A stretch of DNA of 64,000 nucleotides from Deroplatys truncata (lineage: Eukaryota; Arthropoda; Insecta; Mantodea; Mantidae), in contig CM060989.1 of the NCBI GenBank assembly GCA_030765065.1, positions 42,895,501 through 42,959,500 on the forward strand. The letters run 5' to 3'. This document shows, piece after piece, positions 36,265-49,734 of this stretch (its first letter is position 1; every line of letters begins with the position of its first letter). The position numbers were made by a program, and so were the translations under genes. The notes under the pieces are model-generated. The model saw only the letters and a list, made by a program, of their open reading frames with translations, searched no databases and was not told the DNA's origin.

Positions 36265-38885
36265 ATAATCCTGGCTAGAGAGAAATTCCCTCCACATGGG
36301 CAGGAATTCAACCCGAGGTCTCTCGCACAGCAGGCAGGTGCTCTACCACCTGATCTAAGAGGCCAGCCTAGCTTTTCTACTTTAACATCTCGTGTGCAGC
36401 TTACGGTTCTCATCCATTTTTCTTTGCTTTCTGTAGACAAACTAATCCACCTGTGCTCCTAGTATCTACATTCCCGCTAACATATTTATAACAAAATTAT
36501 TTTACTCCCCTACCAATTTTCGCCATAATCCCATATTCTTACAGTCTGTCATCTCATTTATGCTTATTCCCTATTGGCAAAGGTGCAAAATCGTATTCTT
36601 TTATCCTGTGGTTCTTGGACTTTCGGTTCCCTAACATTAGCTTACAGCACATTCAATTTTGTATATATACTTCCAGACTCCGTTGTGGATAGGGAATAAT
36701 CCTGGCTAGAGAGAAATTCCCTCCACCCGGGCAGGATTTCAACCCGAGGCCTCTGGCACATCAGACAGGTGCTATAACAACTGAACTATGAGCCCAGCCT
36801 TCCTTTTCTGCTTTAACATCTCGTGTGCAGCTTACGGTTCTCATCATTTTTTCGTTGCTTTCTGTAGAAATACCAATCCACTTCTGCTCCTAGTATCTCC
36901 AATCCCCGCTAACATATTCATAGCAAAATTATTTTACTCCCCTACCCATTTTCTCCATAATCCCATATTCTTATAGTCTGTCATCTCATTTATGCTTATT
37001 CCCTATTGGCAATGGTGCAAAATCGTATTCTCTTATCCTGTGGTTCTTGGACTTTCGGTTCCCTAACATTAGATTACAAGCACATTCAATATCTTATATA
37101 TACTTCCAGACTCCGTGGTGGATAGGGAATAATCCTTGCTAGAGAGAAAATCCCTCCACCTGGGCCGGAATTCAACCCGGGGCCTCTCGCACAGCAGACA
37201 GGTGCCCTACCAACTGTTCTAGGAGGCCAGCCTAGCTTTTCTCCTTTAACATCTCGTGTGCAGCTTACGGTTCTCATCCATCTTTCTTTGCCTTCTGTAG
37301 AAATACTAATTCACCTCCGCTCCTAGCATCTCCATTCCATGCTAACACATTTATATCAAAATTATTCCACTCCCTTACCTATTATCTCCATAATCCTATA
37401 TCATTACAGTCTGTCATCTCATTTATGTTTATTCCCTATTGGCAATGGTGCAAAATCGTATTCTCTTATCCGGTGGTTCCTGGACTTTCGGTTCCCTAAC
37501 ATTAGAATACAAGCACATTCACTATCTTATATATACTTCCAGACTCCGTGGTGGATAGGGAATAATCCTGGCTAGAGAGAAATTCCCTCCACCTGGGCAG
37601 GAATTCAACCCGAGGCCTGTCGCACAGCAGGCAGGTGCTTTATCACCTGATCTAAGAGGCCAGCCTAGCTTTTCTCCTTTAACATCTCGTGTGCAGCTTA
37701 CGGTTCTCATCCATTTTTCTTTGCCTTTCTCTAGCAAACTAATCCACCTGTGCTCCTAGTATCTACATTCCCGCCAACATATTTATAACAAAATTATTTT
37801 ACTCCCCTACCTATTTTCTCCATAATCCCATATTCTTATAGTCTGTCATCTCATTTATGCTTATTCCCTATTGGCAAAGGTGCAAAATCGTATTCTCTTA
37901 TCCTGTGGTTCTTGGACTTTCGGTTCCCTAACATTAGATTACAAGCACATTCAATATCTTATATATACTTTCAGACTCCGTGGTGGATAGGGACTAATCC
38001 TGGCTAGAGAGCAATTCCCTCCACCTGGGCCGGAATTCAACCCGAGGCCTCTCGCACAGCAGGTAGGTGCTCTACCAACTGATCTAGGAGGCCAGCCTAG
38101 GTTCTCCTTTAACATCTCGTGTGCAGCTTACGGTTCTCATCCATTTTTCTTTGCATTCTGTAGAAATACTAATTCACCTCCGCTCCTAGCATCTCCATTC
38201 CACGCTAACATATTTATAGCAAAATTATTCCCCTCCCTTACCTATTATCTCCATAATCCTATATCATTACAGTCTGTCATCTCATTTATGCTTATTCCCT
38301 ATTGGCAAAGGTGCAAAATCGTATTCTGTTATCCTGTGGTTCTTGGAATTTCGGTTCCCTAACACTAGATTACAGGCACATTCACTATCTTATATATACT
38401 TCCAGACTCCGTGGTGGATATGAAATAATCCTGGCTAGAGAGAAATTCCCTCCACCTGGGCAGGAATTCAACCCGAGGCCTCTCGCACAGCAGGCAGGTG
38501 CTCTACCAACTGATCTAGGAGGCCAGCCTAGCTTTTCTCCTTTAACATCTCGTGTGCAGCTTACGGTTCTCATCCATTTTTCTTTGCCTTCTGTAGAAAT
38601 ACTAATCCACCTCTGCACCTAGTATCTCCATTCCCCGCTAACATATTCATAGCAAAATTATTTTACTCCCCTACCTATTTTCTCCATAATCCCATATCCT
38701 TAGAGTCTGTCATCTCATTTATGCTAATTCCCTATTGGTAAATATGCAAAATCGTATTTTCTTATCCTGTGGTTCTTGGACTTTCGGTTCCCTAACTTTA
38801 GATTACAAGCACATCCACTATCTTATATATACTTCCAGACTCCGTGGTGGATAGGGAATAATCCTGGCTAGAGAGAAATTCCCTC

Positions 38886-38957
38886 CACCTGGGCAGGAAT
38901 TCAACCCGAGGCCTCTCGCACAGAAGGCAGGTGCTCTACTAACTGATCTAATAGGCC
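38886..38957 (-). other. tRNA-like module, type C (anticodon-position TCT)
   Basis: This right-hand-array variant reads TAGATCAGTTAGTAGAGC in the D-arm region (G18 replaced by A) and has the loop CTTCTGT, which puts TCT at positions 34-36. On the + strand it is marked by CACAGAAGGCAGGTGC and CTGATCTAATAGGCCAGC. Related copies occur near 40253, 41553, 45025, 48922, 51083, 51510, 51951, 56284, 57571, 58869, 61909 and 62774. I saw none left of the LINE. The B-box half is identical to type A. Confidence 0.6.
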
Positions 38958-41900
38958 AGCCTACCATTTCTCCTATAACATCTCGTGTGCAGCTTACGGT
39001 TCTCATTCATTTTTCTTTGCCTTCTGTAGAAATACTAATCCACCTCTGCACCTAGTATCTCCATTCTATGCTAACACATTTATAGCAAAATTATTCCACT
39101 CCCTTACCTATTATCTCCATAATCCTATATCATTACAGTCTGTCATCTCATTTATGCTTATTCCCTATTTGCAATGGTGCAAAATCGTATTCTCTTATCC
39201 AGTGGTTCTTGGACTTTCGGGTCCCTAACATTAGAATACAAGCACATTCATTATCTTATATATACTTCCAGACTCCGTGATGGATAGGCAATAATCCTGG
39301 CTAGAGAGAAAATCCCTCCACCTGGGCCGGAATTCAACCCGAGGCCTCTCGTACAGCAGGCAGGTGCTCTACCAACTGATCTAGGAGGCCAGCCTAGCTT
39401 TTCTCCTTTAACATCTCGTGTGCAGCTTACGGTTCTCATCCATTTTTCTTTTCCTTCTGTATAAATACTAATCCACCTCTGCACCTAGTATCTCCATTCC
39501 CCGCTAACATACGTATGGCAAAATTATTTTACTCCCCTACGAATTTTCGCCATAATCCCAAATTCTTACTATCTGTCATCTCATTTATGCTTATTCCCTA
39601 TTGGCAAAGGTGCAAAATCGCATTCTCTTATCCTGACAATCTTGCACTTTCGGTTCCCTTACATTAGATTACAAGCACATTCACTATGTTATATATACTT
39701 CCAGACTCCGTGGTGGATAGGGAATAATCCTGGCTAGAGAGAAATTCCCTCCACCTGGGCAGGAATTCAACGCGAGGCCTCTCGCACAGCAGGTAGGTGC
39801 TCTACCAACTGATCTAGGAGGCCAGCCTAGCTTTTCTCCCTTAACATCTCGAGTGCAGCTTACGGTTCTCATCATTTTTTCTTTGCTTGCTGTAGAAATA
39901 CCAATCCACCTCTGCTCCTAGTATCTCCAATCTCCAATAACATATTCATAGCAAAATTATTTTACTCCCCTACCTATTTTCTCCATAATCCCATATCCTT
40001 AGAGTCTGTCTCCTCATTTATGCTAATTCCCTATTGGCAAATATGCAAAATCGTATTTTCTTATCCTGTGGTTCTTGGACTTTCGGTTCCCTAACTTTAG
40101 ATTACAAGCACATTCACTATCCTATATATACCTCCAGACTCCGTGGTGGATAGGGAATAATCCTGGCTAGAGAGAAATTCCCTCCACCTGGGCAGGAATT
40201 CAACCCGAGGCCTCTCACACAGAAGGAAGGTGCTCTACCAACTGATCTAATAGGCCAGCCTACCCTTTCTCCTCTAACATCTCGTGTGCAGCTTACGGTT
40301 CTCATCCATTTTTCTTTGCCTTCTGTAGAAATACTAATCCACCTCTGCACCTAGTATCTACATTCTATGCTAACATATTTATAGTAAAATTCTTCCACTC
40401 TCTTACCTATTATCTCCATAATCCTATATCATTACAGTCTGTCATCTCATTTATGCTTATTCCCTAATGGCAAAGGTGCAAAATCGTATTCTCTTATACT
40501 GTGGTTCTTGGACTTTCGGTTCCCTAACATTAGATTACAAGCATATTCATTATCTTTTATATACCTTCAGACTCCGTGGTGGATAGCGAATAATCCTGGC
40601 TAGAGAGAAATTCTCTCCACCTGGGCAGGAATTCAACCCGAGGCCTCTCGCACAGCAGGTAGGTGCTCTACCAACTGATCTAGGAGGCCAGCCTAGCTTT
40701 TCTCCTTTAACATCTCGTGTGCAGCTTACGGTTCTAATCCATTATTCTATGCCTTCTGTAGAAATACTAATTCACTTCCGCTCCTAGCATCTCCATTCCA
40801 CGCTAACATATTTATAGCAAAATTATTCCGCTCCCTTACCTATTATCTCCATAATCCTATATCATTACAGTCTGTCATCTCATTTATGCTTATTCCCTAT
40901 TAGCAAAGGTGCAAAATCGTATTCTCTTATCCTGTGGTTCTTGGAATTTCGGTACCCTAACATTAGATTACAAGCACATTCACTATGTTATATATACTTC
41001 CAGACTCCGTGGTGGATAGGGAATAATCCTGGCTAGAGAGAAAATCCCTCCACCTGGGCCGGAATTCAACCCGAGGCCTCTCGTACAGCAGGCAGGTGCT
41101 CTACCAACTGATCTAGGAGGCCAGCCTAGCTTTTCTCCTTTAACATCTCGTGTGCAGCTTACGGTTCTCATCCATTTTTCTTTTCCTTCTGTAGAAATAC
41201 TAATCCACCTCTGCACCTAGTATCTCCATTCCCCGCTAACATACGTATAGCAAAATTATTTTACTCCCCTACGAATTTTCGCCATAATCCCAAATTCTTA
41301 CTATCTGTCATCTCATTTATGCTTATTCCCTATTGGCAAAGGTGCAAAATCGCATTCTCTTATCCTGACAATCTTGCACTTTCGGTTCCCTTACATTAGA
41401 TTACAAGCACATTCACTATGCTATATATACTTCCAGACTCCGTGGTGGATAGGGAATAATCCTGGCTAGAGAGAAATTCCCTCCATCTGGGCAGGAATTC
41501 AACCCGAGGCCTCTCGCACAGAAGGCACGTGCTCTACCAACTGATCTTATAGGCCAGCATACTCTTTCTCCTTTAAGATCTCGTCTGCAGCTTATGGTTC
41601 TCATCCATTTTTCTTTGCCTTCTGTAGAAATATTAATCCACCTCTGCACCTAGTATCTCCATTCTATGCTAACATATTTATAGCAAAATTATTCCACTCT
41701 CTTACCTATTTTCTCCATAATCCTATATCATTACAGTCTGTCATATCATTTATGCTTATTCTCTAATGGCAAAGGTGCAAAATCGTATTCTCTTATACTG
41801 TGGTTCTTGGACTTTCGGTTCACTAACATTAGATTAAAAGCACATTCATTATCTTATATATACTTCCAGACTCCGTGGTGGATAGGGAATAATCCTGGCT

Positions 41901-42351
41901 AGAGAGAAATTCCCTCCACCTGGGCCGGAATTCAACCCGAGGCCTCTAGCACAGCAGGCAGGTGCTCTAACAATTGAACTATAAGGTCAGCCTTCCTTTT
42001 CGCCTATAACATCTCCTCGTGTGCAGCTTAGGGTTCTCATCCATTTTTCTTTGCTTTCTTTAAAGAAACTAATCGACCTGTGTTCCTAGAATCTCCATTC
42101 CCCGCTAACATATTTATAGCAAAATTATTTTACTCCCCTACCTATTTTCTCCGTAATCCCATATCCTTAGAGTCTGTCATCTCATTTATGCTTATTCTCT
42201 ATTGGCAAAGGTGCAAAATCGTATTCTCTTATCCTGTGGTTCTTGGACTTTCGGTTCCCTAACATAGATTAAAAGCACATTCACTATCTTATGTATACTT
42301 CCAGACTCCGTGGTGGATAGGGAATAATCCTGGCTAGAGAGAAATTCCCTC

Positions 42352-42423
42352 CACCTGGGCAGGAATTCAACCCAAGACCTATTGCACAGCAACCAGGTGC
42401 ACTAACAACCGATCTAGGAGGCT
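42352..42423 (-). other. tRNA-like module at block entry, type D
   Basis: On the - strand the module reads TAGATCGGTTGTTAGTGC in the D-arm region and GTTGCTGTGC in the anticodon loop, then GGTCTTGGGTTGAATTCC. The right half (B-box side) belongs to the regular monomer and the left half to the block, so the block boundary falls inside the tRNA-like module. All 13 blocks begin this way. Confidence 0.6.
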
Positions 42424-43307
42424 AGGCTTCCTTTCCTTGTCGGTTAAAGTAATCTGCGTATGGTTCTCAACTCCTTTTTTCCTTTGGTACTAAAGTTGTA
42501 ATATGATCCATATTGTAATCTTTGCCATATCTCCAGTGTCCCTATATCTCCTATTCTGTTTTTACCTGCTTTTCTACATCACTTGCATTCTTTTCTAGTA
42601 GCTAGCATATGAACCCCGTTCCTACTATCGCCCTAGATCTTGCTATCCCTTCCCAACTTCTGTTTCAGCTTCGTAGGGTTTTAACGCTTTCACGGATACG
42701 TAACATTTTTCCGTCTTCTGTAGTCAAACATATATACCAGAACCGTTAAATTCACTGCCTTAGTATGACTTTCCTTCTTGCTTTTTTAAACTGTAATATA
42801 GCTAATTCTCCTGGTGCTTATCTCAGTAACCCTAAAGCTAACATGGGCAGGGTCGCTACTCCCTGAGTAAGGCTATCTCAGTAGAGAGTCTGTACCTGTT
42901 ACCCTTTTCATTTCCCATTAACATCCTTATAGCTACCATTTTCCACTGTTAATTTCTACATGTTTGCTGCGAAGACCTTTTTCTCATTACACTAACTCCT
43001 TACATTATACTTTGTCTGTCCCCGTAAATTGACATATTCCTTACGTCTACTTCTTAGATTCTCTCCATTAGTATACCTATCCTTCCTTCTTCCTCAGTTC
43101 TACCAAAGCTACTTCTCAGGCGTAAATCCCGGTAACCGCTATAATTCGTTATTATTCTTTACATATATCTTACGTTTCACTTGCATCTGATCACACCCAG
43201 GTCACTGCTACATTTGTTTTATTTTAATAGAACTTGTAGCTCGTGTTGTCCCTTCACCCTTAAATTAAGTGTTCCCCATGCTACCTCTGTCTCTACCTCC
43301 CGCTAAC
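42371..43307. repeat. Long diverged block 9 (right family, subtype delta)
   Basis: Right-family markers are GCAACCAGGTGC, ATCACTTGCATTCTTTTC, CGCCCTAGATC, GGATACGTAAC, GTTAAATTCACTG and AGCTCATGTTTCTC (or CACCTCATG). Subtype delta adds CCCAACTTCTG, AAGCTAACATGGG, TGTCCCCGTAAATTG and GCGTAAATCCC. The tRNA-like start (type D, 42352-42423) has T33 and GCT at the anticodon position. No gene is recognised. Confidence 0.9.
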
Positions 43308-46300
43308 TCTTTAACATCTCATGTGCACCTCATGTTTCTCATCCATTTTTCTTTGCTTTCTGTAGAAATACTAATTCACCTCCGCTCCTAGTATCTCCAT
43401 TCTATGCTAACATATTTATAGCAAAATTCTTCCACTCTCTTACCTATTTTCTCCATAATCCTATATCATTACAGTCTGTCATCTCATTTATGCTTATTCC
43501 CTAATGGCAAAGGTGCAAAATCGTATTCTCTTATCCTGTGGTTCTTGGACTTTCGTTTCCTTAACATAGATTAAAAGCACATTCACTATCTTATATATAC
43601 TTCCAGACTCCGTGGTGGATAGGGAATAATCCTGGCTAGAGAGAAATTCCCTCCAACTGGGCAGGAATTCAACCCGAGGCCTCTCGCACAGCAGGTAGGT
43701 GCTCCACCAACTGATCTAGGAGGCCAGCCTAGCTTTTCTCCTTTAACATCTCGTGTGCAGCTTACGGTTCTCATCCATTTTTCTATGCCTTCTGTAGAAA
43801 TACTAATTCACTTCCGCTCCTAGCATCTCCATTCCACGCTAACATATTTATAGCAAAAGTATTTTACTCCCCTACCAATTTTCGCCATAATCCCATATCC
43901 TTAGAGTCTGTCATCTCATTTATACTTATTCCATATTGGCAAAGGTGCAAAATCGTATTCTCTTATACTGTGGTTCTTTGGATTTTCGGTTCCCTAGCAT
44001 TAGATTACAAGCACATTCAATATCTTTTATATACTTCCAGGCTCCGTGGTGGATAGGGAATAATCCTGCCTAGAGAGAAATTCCCTCCACCTGGGCAGGA
44101 ATTCAACCCGAGGCCTCTCGCACAGCAGGCAGGTGCTCTACCTACTGATCTAGGAGGCCAGCCTAGCATTTCTCCCTTAACATCTCGAGTGCACTTTACG
44201 GTTCTCATCATTTTTTCCTTGCTTTCTGTAAAAATACCAATCCACCTCTGCTCCTAGTATATCCAATCTCCAATAACATATTTATAGCAAAATTATTTTA
44301 CTCCCCTACCAATTTTCGCCATAATCCCATATCCTTAGAGTCTGTCATCTCATTTATACTTATTCCATATTGGCAAAGGTGCAAAATCGTATTCTCTTAT
44401 ACTGTGGTTCTTGGACTTTCGGTTCCCTAGCATTAGATTACAAGCACATTCATTATCTTTTATATACTTCCAGACTCCGTGGTGGATAGGGAATAATCCT
44501 GGCTAGAGAGAAATTCCCTCCACCTGGGCAGGAATTCAACCCGAGGCCTCTCGCACAGCAGGCAGGTGCTCTACCAACTGATCTAGGAGCCCAGCCTACC
44601 ATTTCTCCTTTAACATCTCGTGTGCAGCTTACGGTTCTCATCCATTTTTCTTTGCCTTCTGTAGAAATCATAACCCACCTCTGCACCTAGTATCTCCATT
44701 CACCGCTAACATATTTATAGCAAAATTATTTTACTCCCCTACCAATTTTCGCCATAATCCCATATTCTTACAGTCTGTCATCTCATTTATGTTTATTCCC
44801 TATTGGCAAAGCTGCAAAGTCGTATTCTCTTATCCTGTGGTTCTTGGGCTATCGGTTCCCTAACATTAGATTACAAGCACATTCAATATTGTATATATAC
44901 TTCCAGACTCCGTGGTGGATAGGGAATAATCCTGGCTAGAGAGAAATTCCCTCCACCTGGGCAGGAATTCAACCCGAGGCCTCTCGCACAGAAGGCAGGT
45001 GCTCTACTAACTGATCTAATAGGCCAGCCTACCATTTCTCCTCTAACATCTCGTGTGCAGCTTACGGTTCTCATCCATTTTTCTTTGCCTTCTGTAGAAA
45101 TACTAATCCACCTCTGCACCTAGTATCTCCATTCTATGCTAACACATTTATAGCAAAGTTATTCCACTCCCTTACCTATTATCTCCATAATCCTATATCA
45201 TTACAGTCTGTCATCTCATTTATGCTTATTCCCTATTTGCAATGGTGCAAAATCGTATTCTCTTATCCAGTGGTTCTTGGACTTTCGGTTACCTAACATT
45301 AGAATACAAGCACATCCACTATCTTATATATACTTCCAGACTCCGTAGTGGATAGGGAATAATCCTGGCTAGAGAGAAATTCCCTCCACCTGGGCAGGAA
45401 TTAAACCCGAGGCCTCTCGCACAGCAGGCAGGTGCTCTGCCACCTGATCTAAGAGGCCAGCCTAGCTTTTCTCCTTTAACATCTCGTGTGCAGCTTACGG
45501 TTCTCATCCACTTTTCTTTGCTTTCTGTAGAGAAACTAATCCACCTGTGTTCCTAGTATCAACTTTCCCGCTAACATATTTATAACAACATTATTTCACT
45601 TCCCTACCTATTTTCTCCATAATCCCATATCCTTAGAGTCTGTCCTCTCATTTATGCTTATTCCCTATTGGCAAAGGTGCAAAATCGTATTCTCTAATCC
45701 TGTGGTTCTTGGACTTTCGGTTCATTAACATTAGATTACAAGCACATTCAATATCTTAAATATACTTCCAGACTCCGTAGTGGATAGGGAATATTCCTGG
45801 CTAGAGAGAAATTCCCTCCACCTGGGCAGGAATTCAACCCGAGGCCTCTCGCACAGCAGGCAGGTGCTCTACCGACTGATCTAGGAGGCCAGCCTAGCTT
45901 TTCTCCCTTAACATCTGGAGTGCAGCTTACGGTTCTCATCATTTTTTCTTTGGTTTCTGTAGAAATACCAATCCACCTCTGCTCCTAGTATCTCCTATCT
46001 CCAATAACATATTCATAGCAAAATTATTTTACTCCCCTACCTATTTTCTCCATAATCCCATATCCTTAGATTCTGTCACCTCATTTATGCTAATTCTCTA
46101 TTGGCAAATATGCAAAATCGTATTTTCTTATCCTGTGGTTCTTGGACTTTCGGTTCCATAACTTTAGATTACAAGCACATTCACAATCCTATATATACTT
46201 CCAGACTCCGTGGTGGATAGGGAATAATCCTGGCTAGAGAGAAATACCCTCCACCTGGGCAGCAATTCAACCCGAGGCCTCTCGCACAGCAGGCAGGTGC

Positions 46301-49300
46301 TCTACCAACTGATCTAGGAGGCCAGCCTAGCTTTTCTCCTTTAACATCTCCTGTGCAGCTTACGGTTCTCATTCATTTTTCTTTGCCTTCTGTAGAAATA
46401 ATAACCCACCTCTGCACCTACTATCTCCATTCCCCGCTAACATATTTATAGCAAAGTTATTTTACTCCCCTACCAATTTTCGCCATCATCCCATATCCTT
46501 AGAGTCTGTCATCTCATTTATGCTTATTCCCTATTGGCAAAGGTGCAAAATCGTATTCTCTTATCCTGTGGATCTTGGACTTTCGGTTCCCAAACATTAG
46601 ATTAAAGCACATTCATTATCTTATATATAATTCCAGACACCGTGGTGGATAGGGAAGAATCCTAGCTAGAGAGAAATTCCCTCCACCTGGGCAGGTATTC
46701 AACCCAAGGCCTCTCGCTTAGCAGGCAGGTGCTCTAACAACTGAACTATAAGGTCAGCCTTCCTTTTCGCCTATAACATCTCCTCGTGTGCAGCTTAGGG
46801 TTCTCATTCATTTTTCTTTGCTTTCTTTAGAGAAACTAATCCACCTGTGCTCCTAGTATCCGCATTCCCCGCTAACATATTTGTAGCAAAATTATTTTAC
46901 TCCCCTACCAATTTTCGCCATCATCCCATATCCGTAGAGTCTGTCATCTCATATTTGCTTATTCCCTATTGGCAAAGGTGCAAAATCGTATTCTCTTATT
47001 CTGTGGTTCTTGGACTTTCGGTTCCCTAACTTTAGATAACAAGCACATTCACTATCTTATATATACTTCCAGACTCCGTGGTGGATAGGGAAGAATGCTG
47101 GCTAGAGAGAAATTCCCTCCACCTGGGCAGGAGTTTAACCCGAGGCCTCTCGCACAGCAGGCAGGTGCTCTACCTACTGATCTAGGAGGCCAGCCTAGCT
47201 TTTCTCCCTTAACATCTCGAGTGCAGCTTACGGTTCTCATCATTTTTTCCTTGCTTTCTGTAAAAATACCAATCCACCTCTGCTCCTAGTATATCCAATC
47301 TCCAATAACATATTCATAGCAAAATTATTTTACTCCCCTACCTATTTTCTCCATAATCCCATATCCTTAAAGTCTGTCACCTCATTTATGCTAATTCCCT
47401 ATTGGCAAATATGCAAAATCGTATTTTCTTATCCTGTGGTTCTTGGACTTTCGGTTCCATAACTTTAGATTACAAGTACATTCACTATCCTATATATACT
47501 TCCAGACTCCGTGGTGGATAGGGAATAATCCTGGCTAGAGAGAAATTCCCTCCACCTGGGCAGGAGTTTAACCCGAGGCCTCTCACACAGAAGGCAGGTT
47601 CTCTACCAACTGTTCTAATAGGCCAGCCTACCCTTTCTCCTCTAACATCTCGTGTGCAGCTTACGGTTCTCATCCATTTTTCTTTGCCTTCTGTAGAAAT
47701 ACTAATCCACCTCTGCACCTAGTATCTCCATTCTATGCTAGCATATTTTTGGCAAAATTATTCCACTCTCTTACCTATTTCCTCCATAATCCTATATCAT
47801 TACAGTCTGTCATATCATTTATGCTTATTCCCTAATGGCAAAGGTGCAAAATCGTATTCTCTTATACTGTGGTTCTTGGACTTTCGTTTCCCTAACATTA
47901 GATTAAAAGCACATTCATTATCTTATATATACTTCCAAACTCCGTGGTGGATAGGGAATAATCCTGGCTAGCGAGAAATTCCCTCCACCTGGGCAGGAAT
48001 TCAACCCGAGGCCTCTCGCACAGCAGGCAGGTGCTCTACCAACTGATCTAGGAGCCCAGCCTAGCATTTCTCCTTTAACATCTCGTGTGCAGCTTACGGT
48101 TCTCATCCATTTTTCTTTGCCTTCTGTACAAATAATAACCCACCTCTGCACCTAGTATCTCCATTCACCCGTAACATATTTATAGCAAAATTATTTTACT
48201 CCCCTAATAATTTTCGCCATAATCCCATATTCTTACAGTCTGTCATCTCATTTATGCTTACTCCCTATTGGCAAAGGCGCAAAATCGTATTCTCTTATCC
48301 TGTGGTTCTTGGGCTATCGGTTCCCTAACATTAGATTAGAAGCACATTCAATATTGTATATATACTTCCAGACTCCGTGGTGGATAGGGAATAATCCTGG
48401 CTGGAGAGGAATTCCCTCCACCTGGGCAGGAATTCAACCCGAGGCCTCTGGCACATCAGACAGGTGCTATAACAACTGAACTATGAGCCCAGCCTTCCTT
48501 TTCTCCTTTAACATCTCGTGTGCAGCTTACGGTTCTCATTATTTTTTCTTTGCTTTCTGTAGAAATACCAATCCACCTCTGCTCCTAGTATCTCCAGTCC
48601 CCGCTAACATATTCATAGCAAAATTGTTTTACTCCCCTACCTATTTTCTCCATAATCCCATATCCTTAGAGTCTGTCATCTCATTTATGCTAATTCCCTA
48701 TTGGCAAATATGCAAAATCGTATTTTCTTATCCTGTGGTTCTTGGACTTTCGGTTCCCTAACTTTAGATTACAAGCACATCCACTATCTTATATATACTT
48801 CCAGACTCCGTGGTGGATAGGGAATAATCCTGGCTAGAGAGAAATTCCCTCCACCTGGGCAGGAATTCAACCCGAGGCCTCTCGCACAGAAGGCAGGTGC
48901 TCTACTAACTGATCTAATAGGCCAGCCTACCATTTCTCCTCTAACATCTCGTGTGCAGCTTACGGTTCTCATCCATTTTTCTTTGCCTTCTGTAGAAATA
49001 CTAATCCACCTCTGCACCTAGTATCTCCATTCTATGCTAACACATTTATAGCAAAATTATTCCACTCCCTTACCAATTATCTCCATAATCCTATATCATT
49101 ACAGTCTGTGATCTCATTTATGCTTATTCCCTATTTGCAATGGTGCAAAATCGTATTCTCTTATCCAGTGGTTCTTGGACTTACGGTTCCCTAACATTAG
49201 AATACAAGCACATCCACTATCTTATATATACTTCCAGACTCCGTAGTGGATAGGGAATAATCCTGGCTAGAGAGAAATTCCCTCCACCTGGGCAGGAATT

Positions 49301-49734
49301 AAACCCGAGGCCTCTCGCACAGCAGGCAGGTGCTCTACCACCTGATCTAAGAGGCCAGCCTAGCTTTTCTCCTTTAACATCTCGTGTGCAGCTTACGGTT
49401 CTCATCCATTTGTCTTTGCTTTCTGTAGACAAACTAATCCACCTGTGTTCCTAGTATCAACTTTCCCGCTAACATATTTATAACAACATTATTTCACTTC
49501 CCTACCTATTTTCTCCATAATCCCAAATCCTTAGAGTCTGTCCTCTCATTTATGCTTATTCCCTATTGGCAAAGGTGCAAAATCGTATTCTCTAATCCTG
49601 TGGTTCTTGGACTTTCGGTTCCCTAACATAGATTAAAAGCACATTCACTATCTTATATATACTTCCAGACTCCGTGGTGGATAGGGAATAATCCTGGCTA
49701 GAGAGAAATTCCCTCCACCTGGGCAGGAATTCAA
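43308..49734. repeat. Regular satellite array, segment 10 (15 landmarks)
   Basis: Fifteen monomers. 44100-45240 matches 60990-62125, sharing CGAGTGCACTTTACGG and CATTTATACTTATTCCATAT. Two monomers (45319-45600 and 49217-49500) share GTAGTGGATAGGG, ATTAAACCCGAGG and TATCAACTTTCCCGC, copies 3898 bp (nine units) apart. Type C modules occur near 45025 and 48922, and a type B-like TCAGACAGGTGCTATAAC module near 48455. Confidence 0.93.

Larger units (their letters stand above)
36252..42370. repeat. Regular satellite array, segment 9 right part (about 14 landmarks)
   Basis: These are right-family monomers, with landmarks about 433 bp apart from near 36680 to 42305. Many have the TTCTATGCTAACA core with ATTCCACTC and CCTATATCATTACAG. 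Others have the CCCCGCTAAC or CTCCAATAACATATTC core. Type C tRNA-like modules appear for the first time. 38640-42370 is near-identical to 55967-59685, apart from a 12-bp loss in the latter near 56785. With segment 9 left, this is the longest block-free run (24 units). Confidence 0.93.
38640..43650. repeat. Long duplicated tract in the right array, copy 1
   Basis: It spans monomers and block 9, and is paired with 55967-60965. The offset is 17327 bp before and 17315 bp after the 12-bp deletion near 56785. Confidence 0.75.
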
